25,746 bases of DNA from an uncultured Bacillaceae bacterium (GCA_937983015.1 CALKAK010000182.1:1-25746); one strand, 5' to 3'; positions 1 through 6,251 are shown, counted from the first letter of the stretch. Notes: generated by a model not told the origin, from the sequence alone. Numbers and translations are program-made.

Positions 1-93
1 GATACCGCCTACTTTCTACTGAGTGACCTATCTAGAGGAATAACCGGGGAGATCATTCACGTTGATTCCGGCTATCATATTTTAGGATTATAA
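1..93 (+). CDS. fabI: Enoyl-ACP reductase FabI, C-terminal end (partial)
   Basis: The window opens inside a gene. The first 30 codons read DTAYFLLSDLSRGITGE and then IIHVDSGYHILGL before TAA. This matches the C-terminus of the NADH-dependent enoyl-ACP reductase FabI, a short-chain dehydrogenase that carries out the last reduction of each fatty-acid elongation cycle in the cytoplasm. The SRGITGE and HVDSG motifs are typical of the last strand and helix of the fold. In B. subtilis fabI lies directly upstream of cotO, as here, which supports the call. The catalytic Tyr/Lys lie outside the window. A terminator follows about 110 bases downstream. Confidence 0.85.
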   Translation, partial: DTAYFLLSDLSRGITGEIIHVDSGYHILGL

Positions 94-199
94 ATCCCTC
101 TTGGAGTAGCTCAGGAAAGATAAGATTCCAAAGTTATTGACAGCAGATTGATTTGCTTATTAAAACATTTTGTACAACAATCCATGAAAATATCACGTT

Positions 200-227
200 C
201 CCGTAGAATGATTCTACGGGTTTTTTG
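200..227 (+). terminator. Rho-independent terminator after fabI
   Basis: The arms CCCGTAGAAT and ATTCTACGGG form a perfect dyad around one central base and are followed by TTTTTTG. It ends the fabI transcript and separates it from cotO. Confidence 0.85.
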
Positions 228-253
228 TTGCTCCAGGAGATAGGCATGTGCGC

Positions 254-279
254 ACACCTGGTGCATCGTTGCATACAAA
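254..279 (+). promoter_or_regulatory. Candidate SigK/SigE-type promoter for cotO
   Basis: An AC dinucleotide (254-255) lies 16 bases before CATACAAA (272-279), close to the mother-cell SigK pattern AC-N16/17-CATANNNT. The last T of the -10 element is missing, and CATACAA also resembles SigE. It lies about 30 bases before the cotO start, as expected for a coat gene. Consensus match only. Confidence 0.4.
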
Positions 280-311
280 TATAGAGAAAACAGAATTGGA
301 GGGAAACCTAA

Positions 312-749
312 ATGATGGAGAACGAATCCCGGAAAAAACCTTATATTTACCGGCCTCCGCTTTCAACTGGTCAGACGATTTACCGGATCGAGTTACCCCC
401 TTCCCACACCTCTATGGCAATTCAGGAAGATGAACATACTTCCCGACAAAAAGGTCAAAAATTGATCATCCCGATCGATGATGCCCAGGAAGAAAAGGAT
501 TCTGATTCAGTGGGAACGTTAACAAGTGAAATGGATACAGAAGAAAAACAACAGTTACGGGACACACTGAGGCGTTTAAGTTTATACCCTCACCTGGTCC
601 AGCGTCCGACATGTGAAGCGATCATAAAAGGTAAAAAAATGCAATTTCAAGTGATCGGTAAAAGAGGAGATCAGATCCGCATCAAGCATAAAAGGGAAAT
701 AATGGATGTTATGATTGACGATATTCGCGAATTTAAAATTTTGCATTAA
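312..749 (+). CDS. cotO: Spore coat protein CotO (YjbX-like)
   Basis: This encodes a hydrophilic, charged protein of 145 residues with no signal peptide or membrane segment. The N-terminus (ESRKKPYIYRPPLS) and the conserved C-terminal block from about residue 80 (RDTLRRLSLYPHL, then CEAIIKGKK and IDDIREFKIL) fit the CotO family. CotO is a morphogenetic protein of the outer coat and crust layer acting in the mother cell. It is shorter than B. subtilis CotO (about 227 residues); the variable acidic middle is reduced. TGGAGGG at 297-303 supports ATG 312, with an adjacent ATG at 315. Its position between fabI and cotZ matches B. subtilis. A SigK-like promoter precedes it and a strong terminator follows. 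Confidence 0.8.
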   Translation: MMENESRKKPYIYRPPLSTGQTIYRIELPPSHTSMAIQEDEHTSRQKGQKLIIPIDDAQEEKDSDSVGTLTSEMDTEEKQQLRDTLRRLSLYPHLVQRPTCEAIIKGKKMQFQVIGKRGDQIRIKHKREIMDVMIDDIREFKILH

Positions 750-750
750 A

Positions 751-791
751 AAGGTGACCCTAGTCGCTTACGACCGGGGCCACCTTTTTTT
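751..791 (+). terminator. Terminator after cotO
   Basis: A long hairpin has outer arms AAGGTG/CACCTT and inner arms GTCG-CTTA-CGAC, with a few mismatches between, followed by TTTTTTT. It starts two bases after the cotO stop codon. Confidence 0.85.
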
Positions 792-921
792 AAAGTTTTT
801 CTCCATAATAGAAGACCAAAGCCCGGGGGGCTCTGGTACAATTATTACTTTTATTTAAAATTAATGGATTGGCCTTAGTACGGATTTTTTTGCATACAAA
901 TACTATAAAGTAGAGAGAAGC

Positions 922-1380
922 TTATAAAGAAATCGGCGGCAGGCAGGTGACCGAGCAGAAGCAGTCAAGGTCAACAGTGATGCAAACATCGGTGGAATCA
1001 AGTTCGGTATCTTCAATCATATCGAGTAACTCTTGCACGTCGCGATTTTCCCCTTCTTGCAACAATTCCAGGGTTGCGCAGCATGTTTCTGGGTCCACAT
1101 CTTTTACTTTGAAGACGATGGCATTGATGACTTCCAGCCCTGTATTAGGATTTGCTGTATTGCGACGTACCCCGCTACCGATGAACAGATCACTGTTTCC
1201 CGCATTCGTTAACATTACCGGAATGGTATTGTTTGGTGAAGTTGTACCGCCGACGAGTTCCTGGATTGCGGCATCGCAGCTATTTGGGCAAGTTGATTTT
1301 ACCTGGTCCTGTGCTTCAACGATGGCTAATAGTGTATCGCAAACACAATTCATGTCTTTGTTATTTTTACCAGAACCCAT
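922..1380 (-). CDS. cotZ: Spore coat protein CotZ/CotY/ExsY family
   Basis: This encodes a 152-residue cysteine-rich protein with ten Cys: C12/C14, C31/C35, a CC pair near residue 100, and four in the C-terminal stretch VCITVDLDCFCSVTC. The pattern and length fit the CotY/CotZ/ExsY family, which self-assembles through disulfides into two-dimensional lattices forming the spore crust or exosporium basal layer. An excellent GGAGG site precedes the ATG. B. subtilis carries two paralogues (cotY, cotZ) plus cotVWX here; only one copy and no cotVWX are seen. I use cotZ because of its place beside cotO, but cotY/exsY is equally possible from sequence. A strong SigK-type promoter lies 45-70 bases upstream. 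Confidence 0.88.
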   Translation of the reverse strand: MGSGKNNKDMNCVCDTLLAIVEAQDQVKSTCPNSCDAAIQELVGGTTSPNNTIPVMLTNAGNSDLFIGSGVRRNTANPNTGLEVINAIVFKVKDVDPETCCATLELLQEGENRDVQELLDMIEDTELDSTDVCITVDLDCFCSVTCLPPISL

Positions 1381-1421
1381 TTCTTATCCTCCTTCATCAT
1401 CGATAATAAATTTTCATTATC

Positions 1422-1448
1422 AGACTATGTAAAAAGACCACGGGCGGT
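1422..1448 (-). promoter_or_regulatory. SigK-type promoter for cotZ
   Basis: On the reverse strand AC (1448-1447) is followed after 17 bases by CATAGTCT (1429-1422). This matches the SigK pattern AC-N17-CATANNNT exactly. The predicted start of transcription is about 35 bases before the cotZ ATG. Confidence 0.65.
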
Positions 1449-1516
1449 ATCGGCAATTCGCCTAATTTCAGGTGGATTCATTAAATAAATAAGCCTTGTT
1501 TTTGAGGAGGCTGGGT

Positions 1517-1876
1517 ATGCTCGCAGTTGATGGCTGGACTTTTTTTCTTCTGGCTTTGGCCAGCTTCCGGATCACGCGGCTTATCGTTTTTGATCGGATT
1601 ACTGAATTTATTCGCAGACCCTTTTTCGATGAGATTGTCGAAAAGAATGAAATGGGGCAGGAGGAGATTTTTTTATCTCCCAAATCCGGGGGCTTACTTG
1701 GTTTTTTCGGGGAACTACTTGATTGTTACTGGTGTACAGGGTTCTGGGTTAGTTTATTGCTCTTTTTGTTGTACTGGTTTTTTCCGCAAGTTGCCGAACC
1801 GGTCATTCTTGTGTTCGCGTTAGCCGGGGCGGCGGCGATCATCGAAACCGTGATCGGCTGGTTCATAGGTGAATAG
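1517..1876 (+). CDS. yjcA: YjcA-like DUF1360 membrane protein
   Basis: This encodes a 119-residue integral membrane protein with hydrophobic segments near residues 3-20, 65-85 and 90-115. It carries the DUF1360 signature DCYWCTGFW, a CxxC pair at the edge of a membrane helix. B. subtilis YjcA is the same size and sits in the same place between the cot genes and yjcZ. The family has a sporulation-associated distribution, but its biochemical role is not established. I start at ATG 1517 because GAGGAGG (1504-1510) precedes it by six bases; an upstream in-frame TTG at 1496 would put the ribosome site inside the gene. It diverges from cotZ. Confidence 0.75.
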   Translation: MLAVDGWTFFLLALASFRITRLIVFDRITEFIRRPFFDEIVEKNEMGQEEIFLSPKSGGLLGFFGELLDCYWCTGFWVSLLLFLLYWFFPQVAEPVILVFALAGAAAIIETVIGWFIGE

Positions 1877-1899
1877 ATAGTCAAATGCGGGTTGCCTTT

Positions 1900-1908
1900 C
1901 ATATAGTA
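1900..1908 (+). promoter_or_regulatory. Candidate sporulation -10 element before the 35-residue peptide gene
   Basis: CATATAGTA fits the SigK/SigE -10 pattern CATANNNTA and lies 28 bases before the ATG at 1936. No good AC -35 element is seen at the right distance, so this is tentative. Confidence 0.3.
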
Positions 1909-1935
1909 CTAAAAAGAAGTGAAAGGAGCCCTGTG

Positions 1936-2043
1936 ATGAAAGAGACGAAAGTGAAAAATGAGAGCTTAACGTATAAAAAATCGCGACCGCTAAGAAAAAA
2001 GAAATCCTGTGGCTGTCTACGCCGCCGCAGAATAAGCGGCTAA
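1936..2043 (+). CDS. Small basic Cys-containing peptide, 35 residues, unknown
   Basis: This is an ATG reading frame of 35 codons with a strong GAAAGGAG site at 1921-1928. The product is very basic, begins MKETKVKNESLTYKK and ends KKKSCGCLRRRRISG, with a CGC pair flanked by Lys/Arg runs. It has no signal peptide or membrane segment. A clear terminator follows 11 bases after the stop, so the unit looks like a complete one-gene transcript. Its position between coat genes and the spoVA cassette suggests a small spore-layer protein. I do not recognise a family. It is too short for most gene finders; the SD-ORF-terminator arrangement is the main support. Confidence 0.6.
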   Translation: MKETKVKNESLTYKKSRPLRKKKSCGCLRRRRISG

Positions 2044-2054
2044 GTAAAATTAAG

Positions 2055-2083
2055 CCAGTCTCCTCTGGAGATTGGTTTTTTTT
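2055..2083 (+). terminator. Terminator after the 35-residue peptide gene
   Basis: The arms CCAGTCTCC and GGAGATTGG (one G-U pair), with a three-base loop, are followed by eight T. Confidence 0.85.
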
Positions 2084-2177
2084 GATAAAAAACGGGTTTG
2101 AAAAATCTTTCATAAAAACAAGGGAATAGAAAAAAACTACTAAGGAGATTAAACCGTTCTTTCAGGAAGGGAAAAAC

Positions 2178-2648
2178 ATGAAAAAACGAACATTTTTCAC
2201 TTGGCTTTTTTTATTGACATTATTATTGACAGGGTGCCAGATGGATCACACCGCACCAAGTTCTTCAACTGATGAACAAATGCAGATTATTGACTTAACA
2301 GACGCTTCTGAAAAGGGGAGTGATCGCAACTGCGAAAGAAATCTGGAAGAGATTATACAAAAAGCTCCGGAAATATATGATGTGATTGTTATTAAAGGAA
2401 ATGAAGAAACCCTCATTACTTACAAGGTAAAACATATGCAGCGTTTTCGAATGAAAAAGATCGAAAAAGAATTAAAAGAACAATTAACCGCTGCATTTCC
2501 GGAGAGCTCATTTACAGTTTCCAGTGATTTTAAAATTTATCTGGAAAGTAATCGGCTGAAGCGAAAGCTTGATCAAGGCGATCTTTCCAGGGAAAAGGCG
2601 GAAAATAGACTTAAGGAAATTATTCAATTGAGTAAAGAAAAAACATGA
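2178..2648 (+). CDS. Sporulation lipoprotein, YhcN/YlaJ-like
   Basis: This encodes 156 residues with a lipoprotein signal peptide: MKKR, a hydrophobic core to residue 17, and the lipobox LLTGC with the lipidated Cys at position 20. The mature part has a low-complexity linker (SSSTDEQ) and then a compact alpha/beta domain (about residues 50-150, EIYDVIVIKGNEETLITYKV). This resembles the YhcN/YlaJ family of spore-membrane lipoproteins. AGGAAGGG precedes the ATG. The stop lies 13 bases before the spoVAC start, so it is the first gene of a lipoprotein-spoVAC-spoVAD-spoVAEb operon. Such lipoproteins accompany accessory spoVA operons linked to inner-membrane germination functions. No forespore SigG promoter could be recognised with confidence. 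Confidence 0.7.
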   Translation: MKKRTFFTWLFLLTLLLTGCQMDHTAPSSSTDEQMQIIDLTDASEKGSDRNCERNLEEIIQKAPEIYDVIVIKGNEETLITYKVKHMQRFRMKKIEKELKEQLTAAFPESSFTVSSDFKIYLESNRLKRKLDQGDLSREKAENRLKEIIQLSKEKT

Positions 2649-2661
2649 GGGAGGAATGTTC

Positions 2662-3129
2662 GTGGCGCAAAAAGAAAAAACTCCGGAGAAACTTGTCTTA
2701 AAACAGCTAGAGAAAAAACATGAATTAAAACGACCCATTTTAAGAAATTGTATCGTCAGTTTTCTTGTTGGTGGTACAATTTGTGCACTAGGTCAGGCGA
2801 TCAGTTTTTTTTACATATATTTTTTTGATTTTACCGAGCAAACATCAGGCAATCCAACGGTGGCGACCTTGATTTTTATTTCCATGTTGTTGACAGGTTT
2901 TGGTGTTTATGATCGCATCGGTCAATTTGCCGGCGCTGGAAGTGCCGTTCCGGTCACTGGATTTGGTAACGCGGTGATATCTGCGGCGATCGAACATAAA
3001 ACGGAAGGCTTTGTCCAGGGGGTCGGAGGAAATATGTTCAAGATGGCCGGATCTGTAATCTTATTCGGTGTATTCGCCGCTTTTGTTGTAGCAATTATTC
3101 ATACCGTTATTGGTATGATTGGGGGATAA
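2662..3129 (+). CDS. spoVAC: Stage V sporulation protein AC (SpoVAC)
   Basis: This encodes a 155-residue membrane protein of the SpoVAC/SpoVAEb family with four hydrophobic segments. It carries the family signature FAGAGSAVPVTGFGNAV. SpoVAC is a mechanosensitive inner-spore-membrane component of the channel that moves Ca-dipicolinate into the forespore and releases it in germination. Length matches B. subtilis SpoVAC (about 150). I choose GTG 2662 (MAQKEK) because GAGGGAGGA at 2647-2655 then has normal spacing; ATG 2656 would directly abut that site. It is followed by spoVAD after three bases, so the two are co-translated. Confidence 0.9.
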   Translation: MAQKEKTPEKLVLKQLEKKHELKRPILRNCIVSFLVGGTICALGQAISFFYIYFFDFTEQTSGNPTVATLIFISMLLTGFGVYDRIGQFAGAGSAVPVTGFGNAVISAAIEHKTEGFVQGVGGNMFKMAGSVILFGVFAAFVVAIIHTVIGMIGG

Positions 3130-3132
3130 ACG

Positions 3133-4152
3133 ATGTTAGTTGGCAAACAAACCTATGTGTTTACGAATAAACCTGTAGTGATCGCCACAGGTGTTAGTGG
3201 CGGCCCCTTTGAGGCGCAGGGAAAGATGCCTGAAGCGTTTGATATCCTCAATGATGATCTGTGGATGGGGGAAGATTCTTACGAGAAAGCGCACAGGTTA
3301 CTAATTGAACAGGCCATCCAAACCGCACTAAAAAAGGCAAATCTTAAAGAAGAGGATATTCAGCTTGCCATCGGTGGAGATTTAATCAATCAATTGACCC
3401 CGACAAATTATGCCTTAGAAAAATTTTCGATTCCTTTTCTCGGAATTTTTAGCGCCTGCGCCACATCAATGGAGGGATTGGCGCTTGCCGCCTTTTTCGT
3501 CAATAGTGGGGGAGCGCATTACGTGCTTACGGGAACGGGAAGTCATAATGCAGCGGCTGAGCGACAATATCGGTATCCGACGGAATATGGTGGACAAAAA
3601 CCACCTACGGCTCAGTGGACCGTCACCGGTGCGGCTTATGCCATAATCGGCAAACAAACGGAACAGAATCGTAAAGAGCCTAAGGTCACAACTGCAACCT
3701 TTGGTAGAGTAATGGATACGGGGATTACCGATCCTTTTAATATGGGGACCGCTATGGCCCCGGCGGCAGCGGATACGATTAGCCAACATTTTCAAGATAC
3801 CGGACGGAATCCCTCTTATTACGATCTGATCGTCACCGGGGATTTAGCGAAGACAGGAAAACCGATCTTGCTCGAATTATTACAGCAAAAAGGGATTAAC
3901 CTGGAGCAAAATCGTTACGAAGATTGTGGTTTGATGATTTATGGGGACGATCAATCAGATGTTTTAGCCGGAGCAAGTGGAGCGGCTGCATCGGCGGCGG
4001 TAATTTATGGCTTTTTATTGAAACAGATGAAACAAGGTAACTACCGGCGAATTTTATGTGTAGCGACTGGTTCGCTTCATTCACCGCTTTCCATCCAACA
4101 AAAGGAAAGTATCCCTGTAATCGCTCATGCGGTTTCACTGGAAATGGATTGA
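3133..4152 (+). CDS. spoVAD: Stage V sporulation protein AD (SpoVAD), dipicolinic-acid binding
   Basis: This encodes a 339-residue soluble protein with the thiolase-like fold of SpoVAD (B. subtilis protein 338). Recognisable blocks are VVIATGVSGGPFEAQG near residue 15, GGDLINQLTP near 82, FSACATSMEG near 107 (the position of the thiolase nucleophile loop) and LVTGTGSHN-like glycine-rich strands in the middle. SpoVAD binds dipicolinic acid at the spore inner membrane on behalf of the SpoVA channel and is not thought to act as a thiolase. GGGGG just upstream, inside the end of spoVAC, serves as the ribosome site. It is the third gene of the operon. Confidence 0.92.
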   Translation: MLVGKQTYVFTNKPVVIATGVSGGPFEAQGKMPEAFDILNDDLWMGEDSYEKAHRLLIEQAIQTALKKANLKEEDIQLAIGGDLINQLTPTNYALEKFSIPFLGIFSACATSMEGLALAAFFVNSGGAHYVLTGTGSHNAAAERQYRYPTEYGGQKPPTAQWTVTGAAYAIIGKQTEQNRKEPKVTTATFGRVMDTGITDPFNMGTAMAPAAADTISQHFQDTGRNPSYYDLIVTGDLAKTGKPILLELLQQKGINLEQNRYEDCGLMIYGDDQSDVLAGASGAAASAAVIYGFLLKQMKQGNYRRILCVATGSLHSPLSIQQKESIPVIAHAVSLEMD

Positions 4153-4202
4153 AGTTATTTTTAAAGTTTAAGCATTATAATCATAGGAAAGGTGGGAACA
4201 AG

Positions 4203-4559
4203 ATGCTGGCCATGTTTTTTTGGTCTTTTATCGTCGGGGGGCTAATCTGTGTGATCGGGCAATTAATCATGGATATCGGTAAAATACCGGCAGGACACAT
4301 GCTGACCATTCTTGTCGTTGTCGGCGCTATTCTGGATGGGTTAGGTTTATACGAACCGTTACTTGATTTTGCCGGAGCCGGCGCATCGGTTCCGATTACA
4401 AGTTTTGGTAACTCCTTAACCCACGGAGCTCTACAGGAAGCTGAGAAGCACGGCTTGATTGGAGTGATTACCGGAATGTTTGAAGTGACAAGTTCCGGGG
4501 TTTCTGCAGCCATTATCTTCGCCTTCATCGGTGCCCTTATTTTCCGTTCGCGAGGATAA
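4203..4559 (+). CDS. spoVAEb: Stage V sporulation protein AE, B form (SpoVAEb)
   Basis: This encodes a 118-residue, four-segment membrane protein paralogous to SpoVAC and carrying the same signature (DFAGAGASVPITSFGNSL). Size matches SpoVAEb (116). Together with SpoVAC it is thought to form the membrane part of the dipicolinate channel. ATG 4203 is preceded by AAAGGTGGG at 4189-4197; the frame stays open back to 4056, but that stretch overlaps spoVAD and is not needed. The operon ends here: spoVAA, spoVAB, spoVAEa and spoVAF do not follow, unlike the full B. subtilis spoVA operon. Confidence 0.9.
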   Translation: MLAMFFWSFIVGGLICVIGQLIMDIGKIPAGHMLTILVVVGAILDGLGLYEPLLDFAGAGASVPITSFGNSLTHGALQEAEKHGLIGVITGMFEVTSSGVSAAIIFAFIGALIFRSRG

Positions 4560-4581
4560 ATTTCTTCTCAGAAGTGCCCAT

Positions 4582-4609
4582 ACCCTTTCACCTCTTTCGA
4601 CATACGATA
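4582..4609 (+). promoter_or_regulatory. SigK/SigE-type promoter for yjcZ
   Basis: AC (4582-4583), a 17-base spacer, then CATACGATA (4601-4609) match the SigK pattern fully. CATACGAT also fits SigE. It lies about 33 bases before the yjcZ ATG. Confidence 0.65.
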
Positions 4610-4641
4610 AAGAGAAAGAATCGTAAAGTGAGGTGAACAGT

Positions 4642-4758
4642 ATGTGGGGTTATGGCTGCGGTGGTTACGGCTATAGCGGTGGCTATGGCGGTTCAACTTT
4701 CGTATTGATTGTAGTCCTGTTCATCCTATTAATTATCGTCGGCGCAAGCTATCTATAA
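4642..4758 (+). CDS. yjcZ: YjcZ-family small sporulation membrane protein
   Basis: This encodes 38 residues: a Gly/Tyr-rich head MWGYGCGGYGYSGGYGG followed by one hydrophobic helix (FVLIVVLFILLIIVGASYL). This is the hallmark of the YjcZ/SscA family of tiny sporulation proteins (tail-anchored, glycine-rich, ending near LLIIVG). Family members are made in the mother cell and one is needed for coat assembly. GTGAGGTG precedes the ATG. It has its own SigK-type promoter and its own terminator, so it is a one-gene unit. The place between yjcA and spoVIF is as in B. subtilis. Confidence 0.9.
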   Translation: MWGYGCGGYGYSGGYGGSTFVLIVVLFILLIIVGASYL

Positions 4759-4769
4759 GAATACGCTGG

Positions 4770-4797
4770 GGATAGGTATGGACCTATCCTTTTTTTA
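4770..4797 (+). terminator. Terminator after yjcZ
   Basis: Perfect eight-base arms GGATAGGT and ACCTATCC with the loop ATGG, followed by TTTTTTT. Confidence 0.92.
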
Positions 4798-4850
4798 TTT
4801 TTTAGTTGGTCGTTTTCATTGACATGACGATTTTTTGTTCAGCCACCCGA

Positions 4851-4877
4851 ACCTTTTTTTTATTACCTACATACGAT
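4851..4877 (+). promoter_or_regulatory. SigK-type promoter for spoVIF
   Basis: AC (4851-4852), a 17-base T-rich spacer, then CATACGAT (4870-4877). The -10 octamer is identical to that of yjcZ. It lies about 35 bases before the spoVIF start. Confidence 0.65.
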
Positions 4878-4911
4878 GTTGGTAGATGAAAAGGGAGTGT
4901 GGGAGAAACCG

Positions 4912-5166
4912 ATGGATAACCATTTTTTTAAAAACGTGGAGAAAAAAACCGGCGTAAACATGAATGAAATCTTTCAACTGGCCCAGTCCTTACAGCATGC
5001 CAATTTTCAGGATGAACGCACCGTTCGCCAGGTCGTAAAAAGAGTAGCCCGCATCGCCAACCGGCCGATATCCAAGGAATTGGAAGATAAACTCGTCAGG
5101 ACCATCATTAAGGATGGGAAAAAACTCGATTTTCAGACGATTGCCAATATGATGAACAAAAAATAA
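4912..5166 (+). CDS. spoVIF: Spore coat assembly protein SpoVIF (YjcC)
   Basis: This encodes 84 residues beginning MDNHFFKNVEKKTGVNM and ending LDFQTIANMMNKK, which is the SpoVIF family (B. subtilis YjcC has about the same length). SpoVIF acts in the mother cell and supports coat and GerE-dependent late assembly; mutants have defective spore resistance. I start at ATG 4912, because family members begin M-D-x-x-FFKNVEKKTG; the upstream ATG at 4876 overlaps the -10 promoter element. The ribosome site is modest (GGGAG around 4900). It is followed by a good terminator and is monocistronic. Confidence 0.9.
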   Translation: MDNHFFKNVEKKTGVNMNEIFQLAQSLQHANFQDERTVRQVVKRVARIANRPISKELEDKLVRTIIKDGKKLDFQTIANMMNKK

Positions 5167-5173
5167 TAAAAGA

Positions 5174-5209
5174 AGCGACCGCGTCAAATTTCGCTACGGG
5201 TCGCTTTTT
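5174..5209 (+). terminator. Terminator after spoVIF
   Basis: Arms AGCGACC and GGTCGCT with a loop of about 20 bases, followed by TTTTT, directly after the spoVIF stop. Confidence 0.85.
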
Positions 5210-5217
5210 CCTTTGCT

Positions 5218-5246
5218 TTTACTTCCTGTGAAAATGACGTTACAAT
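5218..5246 (+). promoter_or_regulatory. Candidate SigA promoter for the 70-residue unknown gene
   Basis: TTTACT (5218-5223), 17 bases, TACAAT (5241-5246). Good match and spacing for vegetative SigA; the leader to the ATG at 5319 would be about 65 bases. Confidence 0.5.
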
Positions 5247-5318
5247 ATTAATTGGAAGGGGAATTATCGTATTATTACGTAACTCCAGGTTGGGGATTTT
5301 GCATAGGGGGGAGTAACT

Positions 5319-5531
5319 ATGGGATATATACTGCCGCTTGATCCTTATCCTTACTCGCAATATGTGAATCATGTTGCCAGCGTAAAAAGGGCGGAACGGT
5401 CACAAGTCGTAGGGACGAATAAAATCAGACCTCTCCGTCTCAAACCGGAAGAAATGTATGAAAGATCGTCAAAACATCGACTGCAAGCGGCGGTCACCGG
5501 CAAAGGTCGATTTATTGATTATTATTGTTAG
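5319..5531 (+). CDS. Conserved-looking hypothetical protein, 70 residues
   Basis: The protein starts MGYILPLDPYPYSQYVNH and ends GKGRFIDYYC. It is hydrophilic and basic, with Tyr/Pro-rich ends, no signal peptide and no membrane segment. AGGGGGGAG at 5304-5312 gives a strong ribosome site, and a SigA-type promoter lies upstream, so the gene looks real and vegetative. I do not recognise a named family and propose no function. Its last 20 bases overlap the 3' end of the convergent DUF421 gene, and no terminator lies between the two. Confidence 0.65.
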   Translation: MGYILPLDPYPYSQYVNHVASVKRAERSQVVGTNKIRPLRLKPEEMYERSSKHRLQAAVTGKGRFIDYYC

Positions 5532-6219
5532 ATCGTGTTCCCGAATCCCGTAACTGGATGTGAAGGGGAGCGTTTTCCATCCATTCGGCAAAAAGCACAT
5601 CTTCAATTCGTGATACCCCTTGTTTGGTAAGCTCTGCTTGTAATTTCGCTTCGTCCCAGCCGACGAGCGTTAAATTATCTTTAATGATTTCACCATCCAT
5701 CACGACGGCCACCGGCAGTGATGGCTGTGGTGCCGGGATGTTTAAATCCTCCCGTGTGACATTTTCTTTACCTGGAACTTTCAACGCGCTCAACGAGCCA
5801 TCTGTTTCCAGGATGGCATAAGCACAATCTTTAATTGAAAATATATCTTTTTGACGTAATAAATGCTGCAGCTGATTGATGTTCAGATGGTTCTTCTTCA
5901 AAGCCTCAAAGTCTATGACACCATTATTGATAAGAATCGACGGGCTCCCCTCTAAGATCTTTCGTGTGCGCCGGAATTTTTGGGTGATGATATCCGTAGC
6001 AAAAACGAGTAATCCCCAAAGGGTGATCGCGAATAAAATTTCCCAGACACCGGTTTTTTCATCGAACAAAGCATTACCGACAAGTTCACCGATTACAACA
6101 GCTGAAATGAAGTCGAATGCGGTGATCTGTGAAAGTTGGGTTTTTCCTAAGAGACTCGTCAGGATGATCAACGCGAAATAACCGACGATGATATCGAGAC
6201 CGATTTTGAGAAAATCCAT
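5512..6219 (-). CDS. DUF421 (YetF-like) membrane protein
   Basis: This encodes 235 residues. Three hydrophobic segments near residues 5-22, 33-53 and 62-80 are followed by a cytoplasmic alpha/beta region containing LEGSPSILINNGVIDFEALKK and LLRQKDIFSIKDCAYAILET. These are the diagnostic blocks of the DUF421/YetF family. The molecular function is unknown; family members occur in spore membranes and in accessory spoVA loci. I choose ATG 6219 (MDFLKIG), since GGAGGGCGCC precedes it; the upstream ATG codons overlap the AAGGAGG site. It is monocistronic and overlaps the convergent 70-residue gene by 20 bases at its 3' end. Confidence 0.85.
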   Translation of the reverse strand: MDFLKIGLDIIVGYFALIILTSLLGKTQLSQITAFDFISAVVIGELVGNALFDEKTGVWEILFAITLWGLLVFATDIITQKFRRTRKILEGSPSILINNGVIDFEALKKNHLNINQLQHLLRQKDIFSIKDCAYAILETDGSLSALKVPGKENVTREDLNIPAPQPSLPVAVVMDGEIIKDNLTLVGWDEAKLQAELTKQGVSRIEDVLFAEWMENAPLHIQLRDSGTRSNNNNQ

Positions 6220-6245
6220 GGCGCCCTCCATCCTCCTTGTCATCA

Positions 6246-6251
6246 ATTATA
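6246..6251 (-). promoter_or_regulatory. SigA -10 element for the DUF421 gene
   Basis: A perfect TATAAT on the reverse strand, 27 bases before the chosen start. The -35 region is poor. Confidence 0.4.

Noticed and set aside
947..1432. Long forward reading frame opposite cotZ
   Set aside because: It is the shadow of the CotZ gene. Its product is Ser/Thr-rich with no family match or ribosome site, while the reverse frame has the full CotZ signature.
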